41,368 bases of DNA. Origin: UBA11889 sp046582115. Lineage in GTDB: Bacteria > Pseudomonadota > Gammaproteobacteria > Pseudomonadales > Azotimanducaceae. Each line of letters starts with the position of its first letter. Position 1 is the first letter of the stretch. Under the pieces are notes generated by a model that saw only the letters and a list, made by a program, of their open reading frames with translations, ran no database searches and was not told the DNA's origin. The stretch is from positions 1-41,368 of the forward strand of contig JAYGFA010000014.1 in NCBI GenBank assembly GCA_046582115.1, in the 5' to 3' direction. This document shows, piece after piece, positions 15,604-24,927 of the stretch. The translations under genes were made by a program, and so were the position numbers.

Positions 15604-16926
15604 CTACAAGATATACCGTGACAGGTCCTGATCAGTAACCAAGTCCTCCAAGTGGTCGTTGACGTAGGTCGCGTCAACGTGGAGCGAATTGGTCGTATCG
15701 CCGGCGCTAAATGAAACCTCGTCCAACAACCGCTCCATCACCGTGTGCAACCTACGTGCACCAATGTTCTCTGTATTTTCGTTTACCTGCCAGGCGAGCT
15801 CAGCAATGCGGGTTAGTGCTTCCTCCGTGAAGGTGAGCTCGATTCCTTCGGTGCCAAGCAACGCGACGTACTGTTCGATGAGGGACGCGTCGGGTTCCGT
15901 AAGGATTCGATTGAAATCAGCGGGAGTTAGCGGATGTAGCTCCACCCGGATGGGTAAGCGCCCTTGAAGCTCGGGTATAAGGTCGGATGGTTTGGCTAAA
16001 TGGAACGAGCCTGAGGCTATAAAGAGAATATGATCAGTACGAATCATCCCGTACTTAGTCGAGACCGTGCAGCCTTCAATTAGCGGCAATAGGTCTCGCT
16101 GGACACCCTCGCGAGAAACGTCGGCACCGACGTGATCGGACCTCCGTGTAACTTTGTCAATCTCGTCTAAGAAGACGATGCCTGTTTGCTCCACTGCGTC
16201 AACGGCGTGGGCCTTGATTTCGTCTTCGTTCACCAGCTTTACCGCTTCTTCTTCTCGGAGACGACGATAGGCGTCGCGTATTTTTAGTCGGGCACTGGTT
16301 GTTTTGCCTGTGGGTAGACTCGAGAACATGTTTTGCAGCTGGCTGGTCATCTCCTCCATTCCTGGAGGAGCCATGATCTCAACACCTATTTGTGCGGTCT
16401 CGACCTCGATTTCTATTTCACGGTCGTCGAGTTTCCCCTCGCGAAGTTTTTTTCTAATTTTCTGCCTGGTTTCTGAGCCCTTTTTTTCTCCGTTGTCATC
16501 ACTCGTCGATGGTCTGGGCTCGGGTAAAAGTGCGTCGAGAATCCGCTCTTCGGCCGCGTCGTCGGCCCGGTGCTGGACCTTTTGCAGCTCTTTTTCGCGC
16601 AACATTTTTACGGCAACGTCTGCAAGATCGCGAACTATCGAATCGACATCTCGACCGACGTAGCCGACTTCAGTGAATTTTGTGGCTTCAACTTTCATGA
16701 ACGGCGCATTCGCAAGCCGCGCAAGTCGTCGGGCGATTTCGGTTTTACCGACTCCCGTAGGACCGATCATCAAAATGTTCTTTGGAGTTACCTCCTCCCG
16801 TAAATCCTCGTCGAGTTGCATCCGTCGCCAACGATTACGCAACGCGATCGCCACCGCCCGCTTTGCTTTTTCTTGGCCAACGATGTGGTGGTCGAGTTCG
16901 TGGACGATTTCTCGAGGAGTCATCAT
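15604..16926 (-). CDS. hslU: HslU, ATPase subunit of the HslUV protease
   Basis: 440-aa AAA+ unfoldase that feeds substrates to HslV. Present are PREIVHELDHHIVGQEKAK, the Walker A GPTGVGKTE (residues 55-63), the pore motif GYVGRD, Walker B GIVFLDEIDK and sensor-2 region GARRLHTVMERLLDE. The last residues RYIL form the tail that inserts into HslV. The I-domain (about 110-240) is of normal length. Two ATG codons in tandem begin the gene; the first overlaps the hslV stop as ATGA. Confidence 0.98.
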   Translation of the reverse strand: MMTPREIVHELDHHIVGQEKAKRAVAIALRNRWRRMQLDEDLREEVTPKNILMIGPTGVGKTEIARRLARLANAPFMKVEATKFTEVGYVGRDVDSIVRDLADVAVKMLREKELQKVQHRADDAAEERILDALLPEPRPSTSDDNGEKKGSETRQKIRKKLREGKLDDREIEIEVETAQIGVEIMAPPGMEEMTSQLQNMFSSLPTGKTTSARLKIRDAYRRLREEEAVKLVNEDEIKAHAVDAVEQTGIVFLDEIDKVTRRSDHVGADVSREGVQRDLLPLIEGCTVSTKYGMIRTDHILFIASGSFHLAKPSDLIPELQGRLPIRVELHPLTPADFNRILTEPDASLIEQYVALLGTEGIELTFTEEALTRIAELAWQVNENTENIGARRLHTVMERLLDEVSFSAGDTTNSLHVDATYVNDHLEDLVTDQDLSRYIL

Positions 16927-17471
16927 GATGACGTAGTGTCGAGTGTTTCAATTGTGGTTGAGTGATTGGTATAAACACAGATTTCTGCAGCAATAGCCAA
17001 CGCTCTGGCAACGATTTCATGAGCATTCAGTTCGGTGTTGTCGAGCAAAGCCTTGGCCGCGGCTTGAGCGTACGGACCACCTGAACCTATCGCGATGAGC
17101 CCGTCTTCGGGTTCGATAACGTCCCCGTTTCCGCTGATGATGAGCGAGGATTCTTCATCAGCGACGGCCAGCAACGCTTCGAGCCGGCGCAGTGCTCTGT
17201 CGGTACGCCAGTCTTTTGCCAGTTCTACGGCGGCTCGAGTGAGGTTACCTTGATATTTATCCAAGTTAGCCTCGAACCGCTCGAACAGGGTAAAAGCATC
17301 GGCGGTACCACCTGCAAACCCTGCGATCACGCGGTCTTCGGACAGGCGCCGGACTTTCCGCGCATTACTTTTCATGATTGTGTCGCCTAGCGAGACTTGG
17401 CCATCACCCCCCAGGGCCACTTTGCCTGGTCGGCGAACAGAAACAATGGTCGTGCCGCGAAACTGTTCCAT
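16923..17471 (-). CDS. hslV: HslV, peptidase subunit of the HslUV protease
   Basis: 182-aa threonine protease, related to the proteasome beta subunit, forming a double hexamer capped by HslU. The active-site stretch TTIVSVRR and VALGGDGQVSLGDTIMK are clear, as is AGFAGGTADAFTLFERFE. The catalytic threonine lies at residue 7 after MEQFRG, as in some other proteobacterial HslV, rather than directly after Met; maturation would need removal of six residues. ATG at 17471; 54 bp after the SPOR-protein gene. Confidence 0.97.
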   Translation of the reverse strand: MEQFRGTTIVSVRRPGKVALGGDGQVSLGDTIMKSNARKVRRLSEDRVIAGFAGGTADAFTLFERFEANLDKYQGNLTRAAVELAKDWRTDRALRRLEALLAVADEESSLIISGNGDVIEPEDGLIAIGSGGPYAQAAAKALLDNTELNAHEIVARALAIAAEICVYTNHSTTIETLDTTSS

Positions 17472-17525
17472 GGGAGCCTATTAGCTAACTGATTGCATCC
17501 ATAGTGGGGAGCGAGACGGTGAAAT

Positions 17526-18110
17526 TCAACCGCCACGAGGAGAACGTTCGAGCACCAACGCCGATATTTTCTTGGTTCTGAGTTCCGACATGGCCTCGCG
17601 GGTTTCGCGCGGGGATTTATACGGTCCCACCAAGACGCGATACCAAATGTCCTCACCGGCCAGCCTGACCTCTGACGTCGTTGCTGCCATTCCACCCAAT
17701 AACAACTCCGCCCGCAGCACGTCGGCTTCGTCTTGTTTACGAAATGATCCTACCTGCAGTAAATATTCTTTTGCTCCAGCATTGTTGAGAGTTCCCGTTG
17801 CGTAAGGGTTTGTATTGACGGAGACCTCGCTTGTTGGAAGTTTTTCCCAGAACTCGTAGCGTGTGGACAATGGGTCCGCGTTGGACGCATCTCCGCCATT
17901 TGACGAACTCGTTGCGTTGCCAAGGTCGGAAGACGGAATTAACGAAACGCCCAACGTAGCCAGGATCCCGACGGCGATACCCGCGAAGAAGGACCTAGTG
18001 CTGAAGCCAGCAGGTTTAGTTCGACGACCTGTTCGAGCCGATTTTTGAGCACGACTCGTACGTTTGTGAGAATTGACGGCCACGTGGTGACCATAGTACC
18101 GGTCGGACAC
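17526..18110 (-). CDS. FtsN-like SPOR-domain protein
   Basis: 194-aa bitopic protein: a basic cytoplasmic N-terminus, one membrane segment (about residues 40-60, SFFAGIAVGILATLGVSLI), a short Ser/Asn-rich linker and a C-terminal SPOR domain (about 115-190; YLLQVGSFRKQDEADVLRAEL, WYRVLVGPY). SPOR domains bind denuded septal peptidoglycan, so a role in cell division like FtsN is likely. Position between priA and hslV is where FtsN-like genes often stand in gammaproteobacteria, though argS, commonly here, is missing. The start is GTG at 18110, 15 bp after priA; an internal GTG is an alternative. Confidence 0.88.
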   Translation of the reverse strand: MSDRYYGHHVAVNSHKRTSRAQKSARTGRRTKPAGFSTRSFFAGIAVGILATLGVSLIPSSDLGNATSSSNGGDASNADPLSTRYEFWEKLPTSEVSVNTNPYATGTLNNAGAKEYLLQVGSFRKQDEADVLRAELLLGGMAATTSEVRLAGEDIWYRVLVGPYKSPRETREAMSELRTKKISALVLERSPRGG

Positions 18111-18125
18111 TGCCTTTGAATATGT

Positions 18126-20279
18126 CTAGAAAGTGTCGATCGGATCGACGTCGATGGACCAACGAATGGAACTTTTGTTCGGAGCTTTGTTCTCTACAGC
18201 CTCGAGCGCGTGCTGTAACTCCGACCTGCGACTCGAAACCAACAAAGCCTGGTGACGAAAGCGTCCGCTTTTTCTCGCGATTGGAGCGGTTACGGGGCCC
18301 ATTGCCTCAAGATCAAAATTAGCGACGATTTCGAGGAGTCGCTGCAGAAAGTTTTCAGACTCGTCGGAGTTCGAGGCGTCGGCGCGAAGCATCGCCATGG
18401 CAGTGAAGGGTGGCAGTCGGGCGATTCGTCTATGCTGAATCTCGTTCTTGCTAAAACCGTCGTAGCCGTGCTCTGTTAGTGCCACAAGATTTGGATTGGC
18501 GGGATCATACGACTGTACCCACACTTCGCCATGTCTTTCGGCTCGCCCTGCTCGGCCGGCGACTTGAATAATGAGCTGCGCGGTGCGTTCGGGGCCTCGA
18601 AAGTCTGGAGAAAGGAAGCCGTTGTCTGCGTTGACTACGACCACGAGGGTAACGTTCGGGAGATGGTGGCCTTTAGCGAGCATTTGGGTCCCAACAAGAA
18701 TCCGCTTGGATGGATCGGTCAAGTTCGAGAATAGGTTTTGTAGCTGCGTTTGAGATCGAGTGGTATCCCCGTCAACGCGTAACGTGGACACGTCGGGGAA
18801 CTCTCTCTCGAGGGTTTCTTCGACACGCTGGGTTCCGGCGCCGAGAGCGATGATTTCAACGCTCGCGCAATCGGGACAAGTGGCCGGAGCCGGGTAGTGA
18901 CGCAGACAATGATGGCATTGAAGTAACGTCGGCGATTGATGAAGAGTCAGGCGGACATCACACGCATCGCACTCTGCTTGCCAGCCGCATTGCGAACAAC
19001 ATAGGGTCGGTGCATATCCGCGCCGATTGATGAAAACAAGGACTTGGGCATCGTTTTCAAGATGCTGCCGTATAGCCACTAGCGATGGTTCACTCAATCC
19101 TCCGGTAAGGCGTTTACCGCGGATATCGACGATTCGAAAGGTGGGCATTTCCCGGCTACCCGGGCGCTCAGAAATCCGTGCCATCGAGTACCTTTTGCGG
19201 TTGACGTTGACGACGGTTTCAAGCGATGGCGTCGCACTTCCAAGAATGCATGGAATGCCCAGAAATTGGGCTCGGATGACAGCAACGTCTCTGGCGGAAT
19301 AGCGTAATCCGTCAGTTTGCTTGAATGATGGGTCATGTTCTTCGTCAACGACGATTATGCCGAGATCGCGAAAACTCGAGAATACAGCCGAACGCGTTCC
19401 GATTAGGATTTGATGCTCTCCACTAGCGACGCGCGTCCAAGTAATAAAACGTTCTCGGTCGGACGCAGCAGAATGAATGACCCCAGCTGCGCCGAAACGC
19501 TCGACGAAGCGGGCAGTCGTTTGCGGGGTTAGCGCGATTTCGGGGACAAGCACAAGGGCTTGTTTCCCTTGCTGCAGTACGTCTTCGATGATCCGCAGAT
19601 AGACTTCAGTCTTGCCGCTACCGGTCACGCCGTAAAGGGCATGCACGCCGAACTGGTCGAGTTCAGCAGTGATGGATCGTATGGCCGCACTTTGTTCCGA
19701 CGTAGGCTCGATATCTGAAGAGCCGATTGAGTAGTGTGCCCGTTCGGTGTGCGAAACGATTAAACCTTTTTCGCCGAGTTTCCGGAGTAATGGGATGGTA
19801 GCCCCGAAATTCCGAGCTTCATCTATGTTGACCGGACCCGCGTTTAAAAGAGCCTCCCACAATTGTCGTTGCCGAGGCGCCCGATCAAGTGACGTCGGGG
19901 CCGTGGTTCCGACCGCGGTCCAAATTAATGGTGGGTCGGTATCCATGGAGTTGCCGCGCCGTGCTAAAGCCGGAAGTAACGCCGCATATACGGACCCGAT
20001 TGGGTGGTGATAATAACGTGCTAGCCACGATGCCAGGTCCAACAAATCCGGTGTGAGTATGGGTGCGGTATCGAGGATATCTTCGATGGGTTTCAGGGAT
20101 CGCGTTGCTTGATGGGACAGCGCTGTCACGATGCCTATAACGTGAGATCTGCCAAAAGGGACTCGGACCCGCGCTCCCAGTAACGGAGCTGGGAATCGAC
20201 TGGGCAACGAATACTCGAAAATCTTCCGGAGAGGCCTGGGGACGGCAACATGGACGACCGAGACCAAAGTTGCGTCCAA
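18126..20279 (-). CDS. priA: Primosomal replication protein N' (PriA helicase)
   Basis: 717-aa 3'-5' DNA helicase that reloads the replisome at stalled forks. N-terminal 3'-DNA-binding domain (HVAVPRPLRKIFEYSLP, VRVPFGRS), helicase core with Walker A GVTGSGKTEVYL (217-228) and DEEHDPSFKQ, a zinc-binding insertion with paired cysteines (CSQCGW, CDAC, CHHC, CPDC) and ALGAGTQRVEETLEREFP. All elements are intact. The start codon is probably TTG at 20279; a second TTG four codons on is equally possible. It is divergent from rpmE with only 55 bp between them. Confidence 0.97.
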   Translation of the reverse strand: MDATLVSVVHVAVPRPLRKIFEYSLPSRFPAPLLGARVRVPFGRSHVIGIVTALSHQATRSLKPIEDILDTAPILTPDLLDLASWLARYYHHPIGSVYAALLPALARRGNSMDTDPPLIWTAVGTTAPTSLDRAPRQRQLWEALLNAGPVNIDEARNFGATIPLLRKLGEKGLIVSHTERAHYSIGSSDIEPTSEQSAAIRSITAELDQFGVHALYGVTGSGKTEVYLRIIEDVLQQGKQALVLVPEIALTPQTTARFVERFGAAGVIHSAASDRERFITWTRVASGEHQILIGTRSAVFSSFRDLGIIVVDEEHDPSFKQTDGLRYSARDVAVIRAQFLGIPCILGSATPSLETVVNVNRKRYSMARISERPGSREMPTFRIVDIRGKRLTGGLSEPSLVAIRQHLENDAQVLVFINRRGYAPTLCCSQCGWQAECDACDVRLTLHQSPTLLQCHHCLRHYPAPATCPDCASVEIIALGAGTQRVEETLEREFPDVSTLRVDGDTTRSQTQLQNLFSNLTDPSKRILVGTQMLAKGHHLPNVTLVVVVNADNGFLSPDFRGPERTAQLIIQVAGRAGRAERHGEVWVQSYDPANPNLVALTEHGYDGFSKNEIQHRRIARLPPFTAMAMLRADASNSDESENFLQRLLEIVANFDLEAMGPVTAPIARKSGRFRHQALLVSSRRSELQHALEAVENKAPNKSSIRWSIDVDPIDTF

Positions 20280-20334
20280 ATTACCTATTGCCTAAACTGC
20301 GCGGCCCGATCACCAACGGTTTGACGGTAACGCT

Positions 20335-20556
20335 GTGAAAAATGATATTCACCCTGAGTACTCCGAGATTACAGCTACCTGCAGTTGCGGCAATGTGGTC
20401 AGAACACGGTCTACCATAGGTCGCGATATACACCTTGAAGTTTGTTCGGAGTGTCACCCGTTCTATACCGGTAAGCAAAAGATTGTTGATTCCGCCGGAA
20501 GGGTAGAACGCTTTCGCCGACGATTTGGTGACCGTTCGAGTAAAAAGACCGCCTGA
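20335..20556 (+). CDS. rpmE: 50S ribosomal protein L31 (zinc-binding type)
   Basis: 73-aa ribosomal protein. It begins KNDIHPEYSEITATCSCGN and contains the four zinc ligands of the C+ form (CSC near residue 16 and CSEC near residue 37), followed by HPFYTGKQKIVDSAGRVERFRRRF. The start is GTG at 20335. It sits divergent from priA, a common gammaproteobacterial arrangement. The 55-bp gap must hold promoters for both genes, but I see no clear consensus in it. Confidence 0.96.
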   Translation: MKNDIHPEYSEITATCSCGNVVRTRSTIGRDIHLEVCSECHPFYTGKQKIVDSAGRVERFRRRFGDRSSKKTA

Positions 20557-20583
20557 TTTTCCTAAAAAGTTCACGACCCTCTG

Positions 20584-22017
20584 ATGTCTCTGGTGTTAGC
20601 CTTCGCTCGTCAGAACACGAAGATTCAGGTCTTGCAACACGCTGTCTTACTCATATCGATTTTGTTTACAGCAACCGGGGCATTTGGTGCTGGCGCTGGC
20701 AAGAAGATGTACGACGAGTTCGTCGAGAACGGACAGATTTATGCTCACGACGGTTGGCAAGGGTACGTTACGAGCCTTGGACAGAAGTTGTTAAAACATG
20801 CTTCAGGTAGCCCCAAAAAATACAAATTTGTCGTTCTAGATAGCGCCCAGATCAACGCATTTGCGACACCTGACGCATTTATATTTGTGAACCGCGGATT
20901 GCTAGCGTTCCTGAGTTCGGAGGAACAACTGGCGGCTGTTATCGGTCACGAAATCGGCCATGTGGTGGGCGAGCATGCGCGCCGGCGTAAGATGGCTAAT
21001 TTGCTCGGAAAAACCGCTGGAATTGCTGCAGCTTTCGTCACTGGACGAAATGAGCTCTACGAAGTTTCAAATGTTGCCACGGCGACTCTACTATCTGGAT
21101 ACGGTCGGGAGATGGAACTAGAAGCGGATCGCTTCGGTGCCGAATTTCTCGCCCTATCAGGGTATAACCCGCTTGCCATGATCGAAGTCGTGCAAGTCCT
21201 GAAGGACCAAGAGTTGTTCTCTAAGCAAATTGCTAATCGGCCATCCACGTACCATGGATTATTCTCGTCGCACCCGAAAAATGATAAGCGACTGCATGAG
21301 GTGGTTACTTATGCTCAAAGCCAGTTACCTGACCTGGTCACCGAGCAGGTTGGAGATTTTTGGTCCTTGATTGATGGGTTGGCGTACGGAGACGAAGCCG
21401 CCGCTGGGATAGTCAGAGATCAAACCTTCTATCATGGGGGATTGAGGATCGCGGTCGACTTTCCAGAAAATTGGATCGTGACGAATACTCCGTCGCAAGT
21501 TTTCGGAAAAGCACCGGGCGGAAAGAAAGAGGCCCAAATCAGCTTTGCTCGGCATGAACCAGTAAAACGAAAAAGCCCGGAGCAGTACGTTGTCGATGTA
21601 CTGAAACGGGATGATGTTGTTAGTGGATCGGAGCTTGAACTTAACGGTCTCAAGAGCTACATCGGTGAGCTCGAAGTAGAAAGCTCCGAAACGCAAGTGG
21701 CGCTGATCGGCGTCATATATCGAGGAAAACACGTGTTTCTGTTTCGGGGCGAGACGGGCCCCAACACCGATGCCGACGCCTTCCGTACCCTGTTCCTGGA
21801 GACACTAAAGACGCTTCGAGGAATGACCGCTGCGGACGTGCAATTAGCTAATACACGAAGAGTGACAGTTTTAGTCGCAGGCCCTGACGATACGTACGCC
21901 AAATTAGCGCGGAGAACTGCAATTACGCGATACCCAGAAGAGACTCTGCGTCTATTAAACGGGGGTCATCCGCACGGCGAACCTCGCGCGGGAGATTTCG
22001 TCAAAATTGTTGAATAA
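20584..22017 (+). CDS. Exported M48 family zinc metalloprotease
   Basis: 477 aa. A signal sequence (residues about 17-38, ending TGAFGAGAG) precedes an M48 peptidase domain: NAFATPDAFIFVNRGLL, the zinc motif HEIGH (residues 122-126) and ELEADRFGAEFLALSGYNP for the third ligand. Residues about 270-400 form a second region with no recognised motif, and the C-terminal about 65 residues (VTVLVAGPDDTYAKLARRT, NGG) have a LysM-like look typical of this family. It resembles periplasmic M48 proteases such as BepA in the catalytic half only, lacking the TPR part. Probably periplasmic protein quality control. It lies 27 bp after rpmE. Confidence 0.92.
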   Translation: MSLVLAFARQNTKIQVLQHAVLLISILFTATGAFGAGAGKKMYDEFVENGQIYAHDGWQGYVTSLGQKLLKHASGSPKKYKFVVLDSAQINAFATPDAFIFVNRGLLAFLSSEEQLAAVIGHEIGHVVGEHARRRKMANLLGKTAGIAAAFVTGRNELYEVSNVATATLLSGYGREMELEADRFGAEFLALSGYNPLAMIEVVQVLKDQELFSKQIANRPSTYHGLFSSHPKNDKRLHEVVTYAQSQLPDLVTEQVGDFWSLIDGLAYGDEAAAGIVRDQTFYHGGLRIAVDFPENWIVTNTPSQVFGKAPGGKKEAQISFARHEPVKRKSPEQYVVDVLKRDDVVSGSELELNGLKSYIGELEVESSETQVALIGVIYRGKHVFLFRGETGPNTDADAFRTLFLETLKTLRGMTAADVQLANTRRVTVLVAGPDDTYAKLARRTAITRYPEETLRLLNGGHPHGEPRAGDFVKIVE

Positions 22018-22111
22018 AATCGCGTAGGGTTTTGATTCTGCTGTGAAGCTCTGTGGTTTGTTAAGTTACGTCTGGTCTCGGGTGGACCAGTATTGAGAAG
22101 GTGTAAGTAAA

Positions 22112-22501
22112 GTGACTTTGTCTCTTTGGTGTTTGGTAATCGTTGCGTTACTGCCCTACGTTCTAGCCGGAGTTGGTAGCTATTTTCGACGAGCTAATCT
22201 TGGCGTTGTCGACAACGACAATCCGCGAACCCAGGCGACGTTATTAGAGGGAGCGGGCGCCCGTGCATATGCGGCACAGGCGAATGCGTGGGAAGCTTTA
22301 GCGCTGTTGCTCGTTGGGCTGGCGCTTGTTCATTTCACCGGAAATGCGGATCAAGCCGGGACGGCTTCGCTGATATTCTTGATTGCCCGAATTCTGCACG
22401 CAGTTTTCTACGTCCGTGGTGCTGCGACTCTACGCTCGTTGAGCTTTTTAGCTGCCTTTGGGGCGTGGATTTGGTTGATTGTCATCGCAGCTTCCGGATA
22501 G
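22112..22501 (+). CDS. MAPEG family membrane protein
   Basis: 129-aa protein with four hydrophobic segments, the MAPEG fold. The conserved RTQATLLEGAGARAYAAQANAWEALALL lies after the first helix (NPR at the loop) and the ARILHAVFYVRGAATLRS region near the end. Eukaryotic members act in glutathione and eicosanoid metabolism; the function of this bacterial branch is unknown. Start GTG at 22112 with GAGAAGG upstream. The 94 bp before it hold a small inverted repeat (TGGTC/GACCA near 22072-22089) of no clear meaning. It ends 13 bp from the convergent mrcA. Confidence 0.88.
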   Translation: MTLSLWCLVIVALLPYVLAGVGSYFRRANLGVVDNDNPRTQATLLEGAGARAYAAQANAWEALALLLVGLALVHFTGNADQAGTASLIFLIARILHAVFYVRGAATLRSLSFLAAFGAWIWLIVIAASG

Positions 22502-22514
22502 CTTTGACCATTAG

Positions 22515-24890
22515 TTAAAAAACGTCCTCGGGTCGTAGAACATTGGGTACCGGGTTGCTTTGCGGCCTCGCGTCCGAAGTCGGGGCGTCTTCGTCAAAAA
22601 AATATTCGAAGATGGCGTCTTTCTGATCAGGCCGAGCGAGGCGCCCAGTTTGTGGATCAATCTTTGCACTGACAACCCCAGCGGGTTGCGTTAACGATGC
22701 TTCCGGCGTGCTCTTTAACGCTTCTCGCATAAAGTCAATCCAAATAGGTAACGGCGTAGTCGAACCGTACTCTGTTGAACCTACGGGTCTGTGATTACTA
22801 AAACCGACCCAGACAGAAGTAACGAGATTGGCTTGGAACCCATTAAACCAGGTGTCCGCTGCTTCGTTTGTCGTCCCCGTTTTGCCGGACAGATCTGTTC
22901 TTTCTAGTTCAAGTGCACGGCGTCCCGTTCCACGTTTAATCACGTCGCGGAGCATAGAATTGATTATAAAGATGTTGCGTTCGTCGATAACACGCGGGGC
23001 GCTAACCGTCGATAAATCGGTTTCAAGATCGCAGGCGCGACATACGACTGGATGGTTGGGTTCGAAGATGATTGAGCCATTGAGCGCCTCGATGCGTTTG
23101 ATGATGTGGGGCTTGATTTTATATCCGCCGTTGGCAAAGACCGCGTAGCCGCGCGCCATCTCAAGCGGTGTTAACGCCATCGTCCCGCCGCCGATTGCGA
23201 GTTGAGTATTACGCGGAAAACTATCGGTTTCGAACCCGAAACGCCTGACGTGCTGGATGACTTTTCCGGCACCAACGTCGAGAAGTACGCGCATGGATAC
23301 CAAGTTGATGGAACGGTACAGAGCTTCGCGAAGTCGGGTGGGCCCATTGTATTCACCGCTATCATTCCTGGGGCGGTAAAGTTGCTCGAGATTTTTATCC
23401 TCGAAAACCAAAGGAGCGTCGAGGTAAACGGTGGCTGGCGTCACTCCGTGTTCGAGAGCAGCAGAGTAGACAAAAGGCTTGAAACTTGATCCGGGCTGGC
23501 GCGCAGCTTGGACTGCGTGGTTGTATTGATTTCGCGCGAAGTTAAATCCCCCGACCATTGCTGTTATGGCGCCAGACTGCGGATTAAGGGCAACTAAAGC
23601 ACCCTGGATGTTGGGTATTTGGGCGAGGTGCCACTGCTCGTCTTTGGCAGTGATACGAATGAGATCGCCCGGGTCGAGGATTTCTTCCGCACTGCGCGGC
23701 GTCCTGCCACGACTATCCGTATCTATATAGGGGCGTGCCCACCGGTAGCCTTCCTGAGAAATGACAACAATGTCACCGTTAGCACGTAATACCTCGAGAG
23801 CATCGTCGCTGGTTGATAGCACTACCGCGGGTTCAAGCTCGCCGATCAGACTACGCGTTTCGAAGCTTTTTGCGTAGCGATCTAAGGATTGTTCGGATGC
23901 GGAAAGGCGCACGTGTCCATCGGGGCCCCGGTACCCGTGCCGACGATCGTAGGCTTGCAGGTGAGTTTTGACGGCAGTCTGGGCCGCGGCCTGTTGTTGG
24001 GCGTCGATGGTGGTGTAAACAACGAAGCCGCTATAGATGTCCCTACCATAGCGTTCGATCAGGTCGCGTCGTAGCCATTCGGCAGGGTACGGGGCATAAA
24101 GATCGACGTCGCGATGGTGAACCGTCGCTGTGATTGGTGCGGTGACGGCGGCCTTGTATTGCCGCTCATCAATGATTTGGTTTTCGAGCATTCGTCGTAG
24201 TACCAAATTGCGTCGTTTTACAGCCCATATTGGACCGTTGATCGGGTTTCCGGCCTCTGGGCGTTTAGGGATACCCGCCAACATGGCGAGTTGCGGTAAG
24301 TTCAGTTTTTGGGCGGGTTTGCCATAGTAGGTATAGGAAGCGGCTTGAAGCCCATACGCGCGTTTACCGAATGGAACGACGTTGATATAGAGCTCTAGAA
24401 TTTCTTCTTTGGTTAGTTCCTGTTCAATCTTGAGGGCTAAGAGCATTTCCTTAAACTTGCGTACGAAGGTCTGTTCCCGGGATAGATCGGCGACGTTACG
24501 CGGTAGTTGCATCGTTATCGTTGATGCACCCGTAAGGACGGTGGGATTAATCAGCAACTTTACGACGTCATTCGCAAGTGAGATCCAATCCACGCCACCG
24601 TGTTCGTAAAAGCGCTTGTCTTCGGTGTATACCAGCGCATCTTTGAAATATTGTGGGATCTCGTTCAATCCGATCGGAATGAGACGGCGGTCACCGAATT
24701 CAGCCAGCAATTCGCCTTGGTCGGCGTAAATTCGTAGGGGCGTTTCGAGTTGGTAGTGACGGTAGGTTTCCGCGTCAGGTATCTGCGGGTCCAAATATAG
24801 AAATACGGCTGCAATGATAGCCACGCTGCCGCACAAGCCGCTGCAAATGAGCCACAACAGGTATCTGAACGATTGTGTTTTCCGCATCAT
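22515..24890 (-). CDS. mrcA: Penicillin-binding protein 1A (bifunctional)
   Basis: 791-aa class A PBP that polymerises and cross-links peptidoglycan. Short cytosolic N-terminus, one membrane anchor (about residues 10-33), glycosyltransferase domain with the catalytic Glu in EDKRFYEHGGVD (E90) and GASTITMQLPRN, an OB-like insertion (about 310-420, VVISQEGYRWARPYIDTDS), then the transpeptidase with SSFK (SxxK), SIN (SxN) and SGKTGTTNEAADTWFNGF (KTG). All catalytic motifs are intact. Tandem ATG codons at 24890 and 24887. It is divergent from the aroK-aroB group, the usual gammaproteobacterial place, but without the pilMNOPQ genes that often separate them. Confidence 0.97.
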   Translation of the reverse strand: MMRKTQSFRYLLWLICSGLCGSVAIIAAVFLYLDPQIPDAETYRHYQLETPLRIYADQGELLAEFGDRRLIPIGLNEIPQYFKDALVYTEDKRFYEHGGVDWISLANDVVKLLINPTVLTGASTITMQLPRNVADLSREQTFVRKFKEMLLALKIEQELTKEEILELYINVVPFGKRAYGLQAASYTYYGKPAQKLNLPQLAMLAGIPKRPEAGNPINGPIWAVKRRNLVLRRMLENQIIDERQYKAAVTAPITATVHHRDVDLYAPYPAEWLRRDLIERYGRDIYSGFVVYTTIDAQQQAAAQTAVKTHLQAYDRRHGYRGPDGHVRLSASEQSLDRYAKSFETRSLIGELEPAVVLSTSDDALEVLRANGDIVVISQEGYRWARPYIDTDSRGRTPRSAEEILDPGDLIRITAKDEQWHLAQIPNIQGALVALNPQSGAITAMVGGFNFARNQYNHAVQAARQPGSSFKPFVYSAALEHGVTPATVYLDAPLVFEDKNLEQLYRPRNDSGEYNGPTRLREALYRSINLVSMRVLLDVGAGKVIQHVRRFGFETDSFPRNTQLAIGGGTMALTPLEMARGYAVFANGGYKIKPHIIKRIEALNGSIIFEPNHPVVCRACDLETDLSTVSAPRVIDERNIFIINSMLRDVIKRGTGRRALELERTDLSGKTGTTNEAADTWFNGFQANLVTSVWVGFSNHRPVGSTEYGSTTPLPIWIDFMREALKSTPEASLTQPAGVVSAKIDPQTGRLARPDQKDAIFEYFFDEDAPTSDARPQSNPVPNVLRPEDVF

Positions 24891-24927
24891 GTGTCTATGA
24901 ACGCTGCCGTGGCCTATTTGTTACTTC

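Noticed and set aside
22072..22089. TGGTC/GACCA inverted repeat before the MAPEG gene as a terminator
   Set aside because: Five pairs with a 7-nt loop and no T run; not distinguishable from chance.
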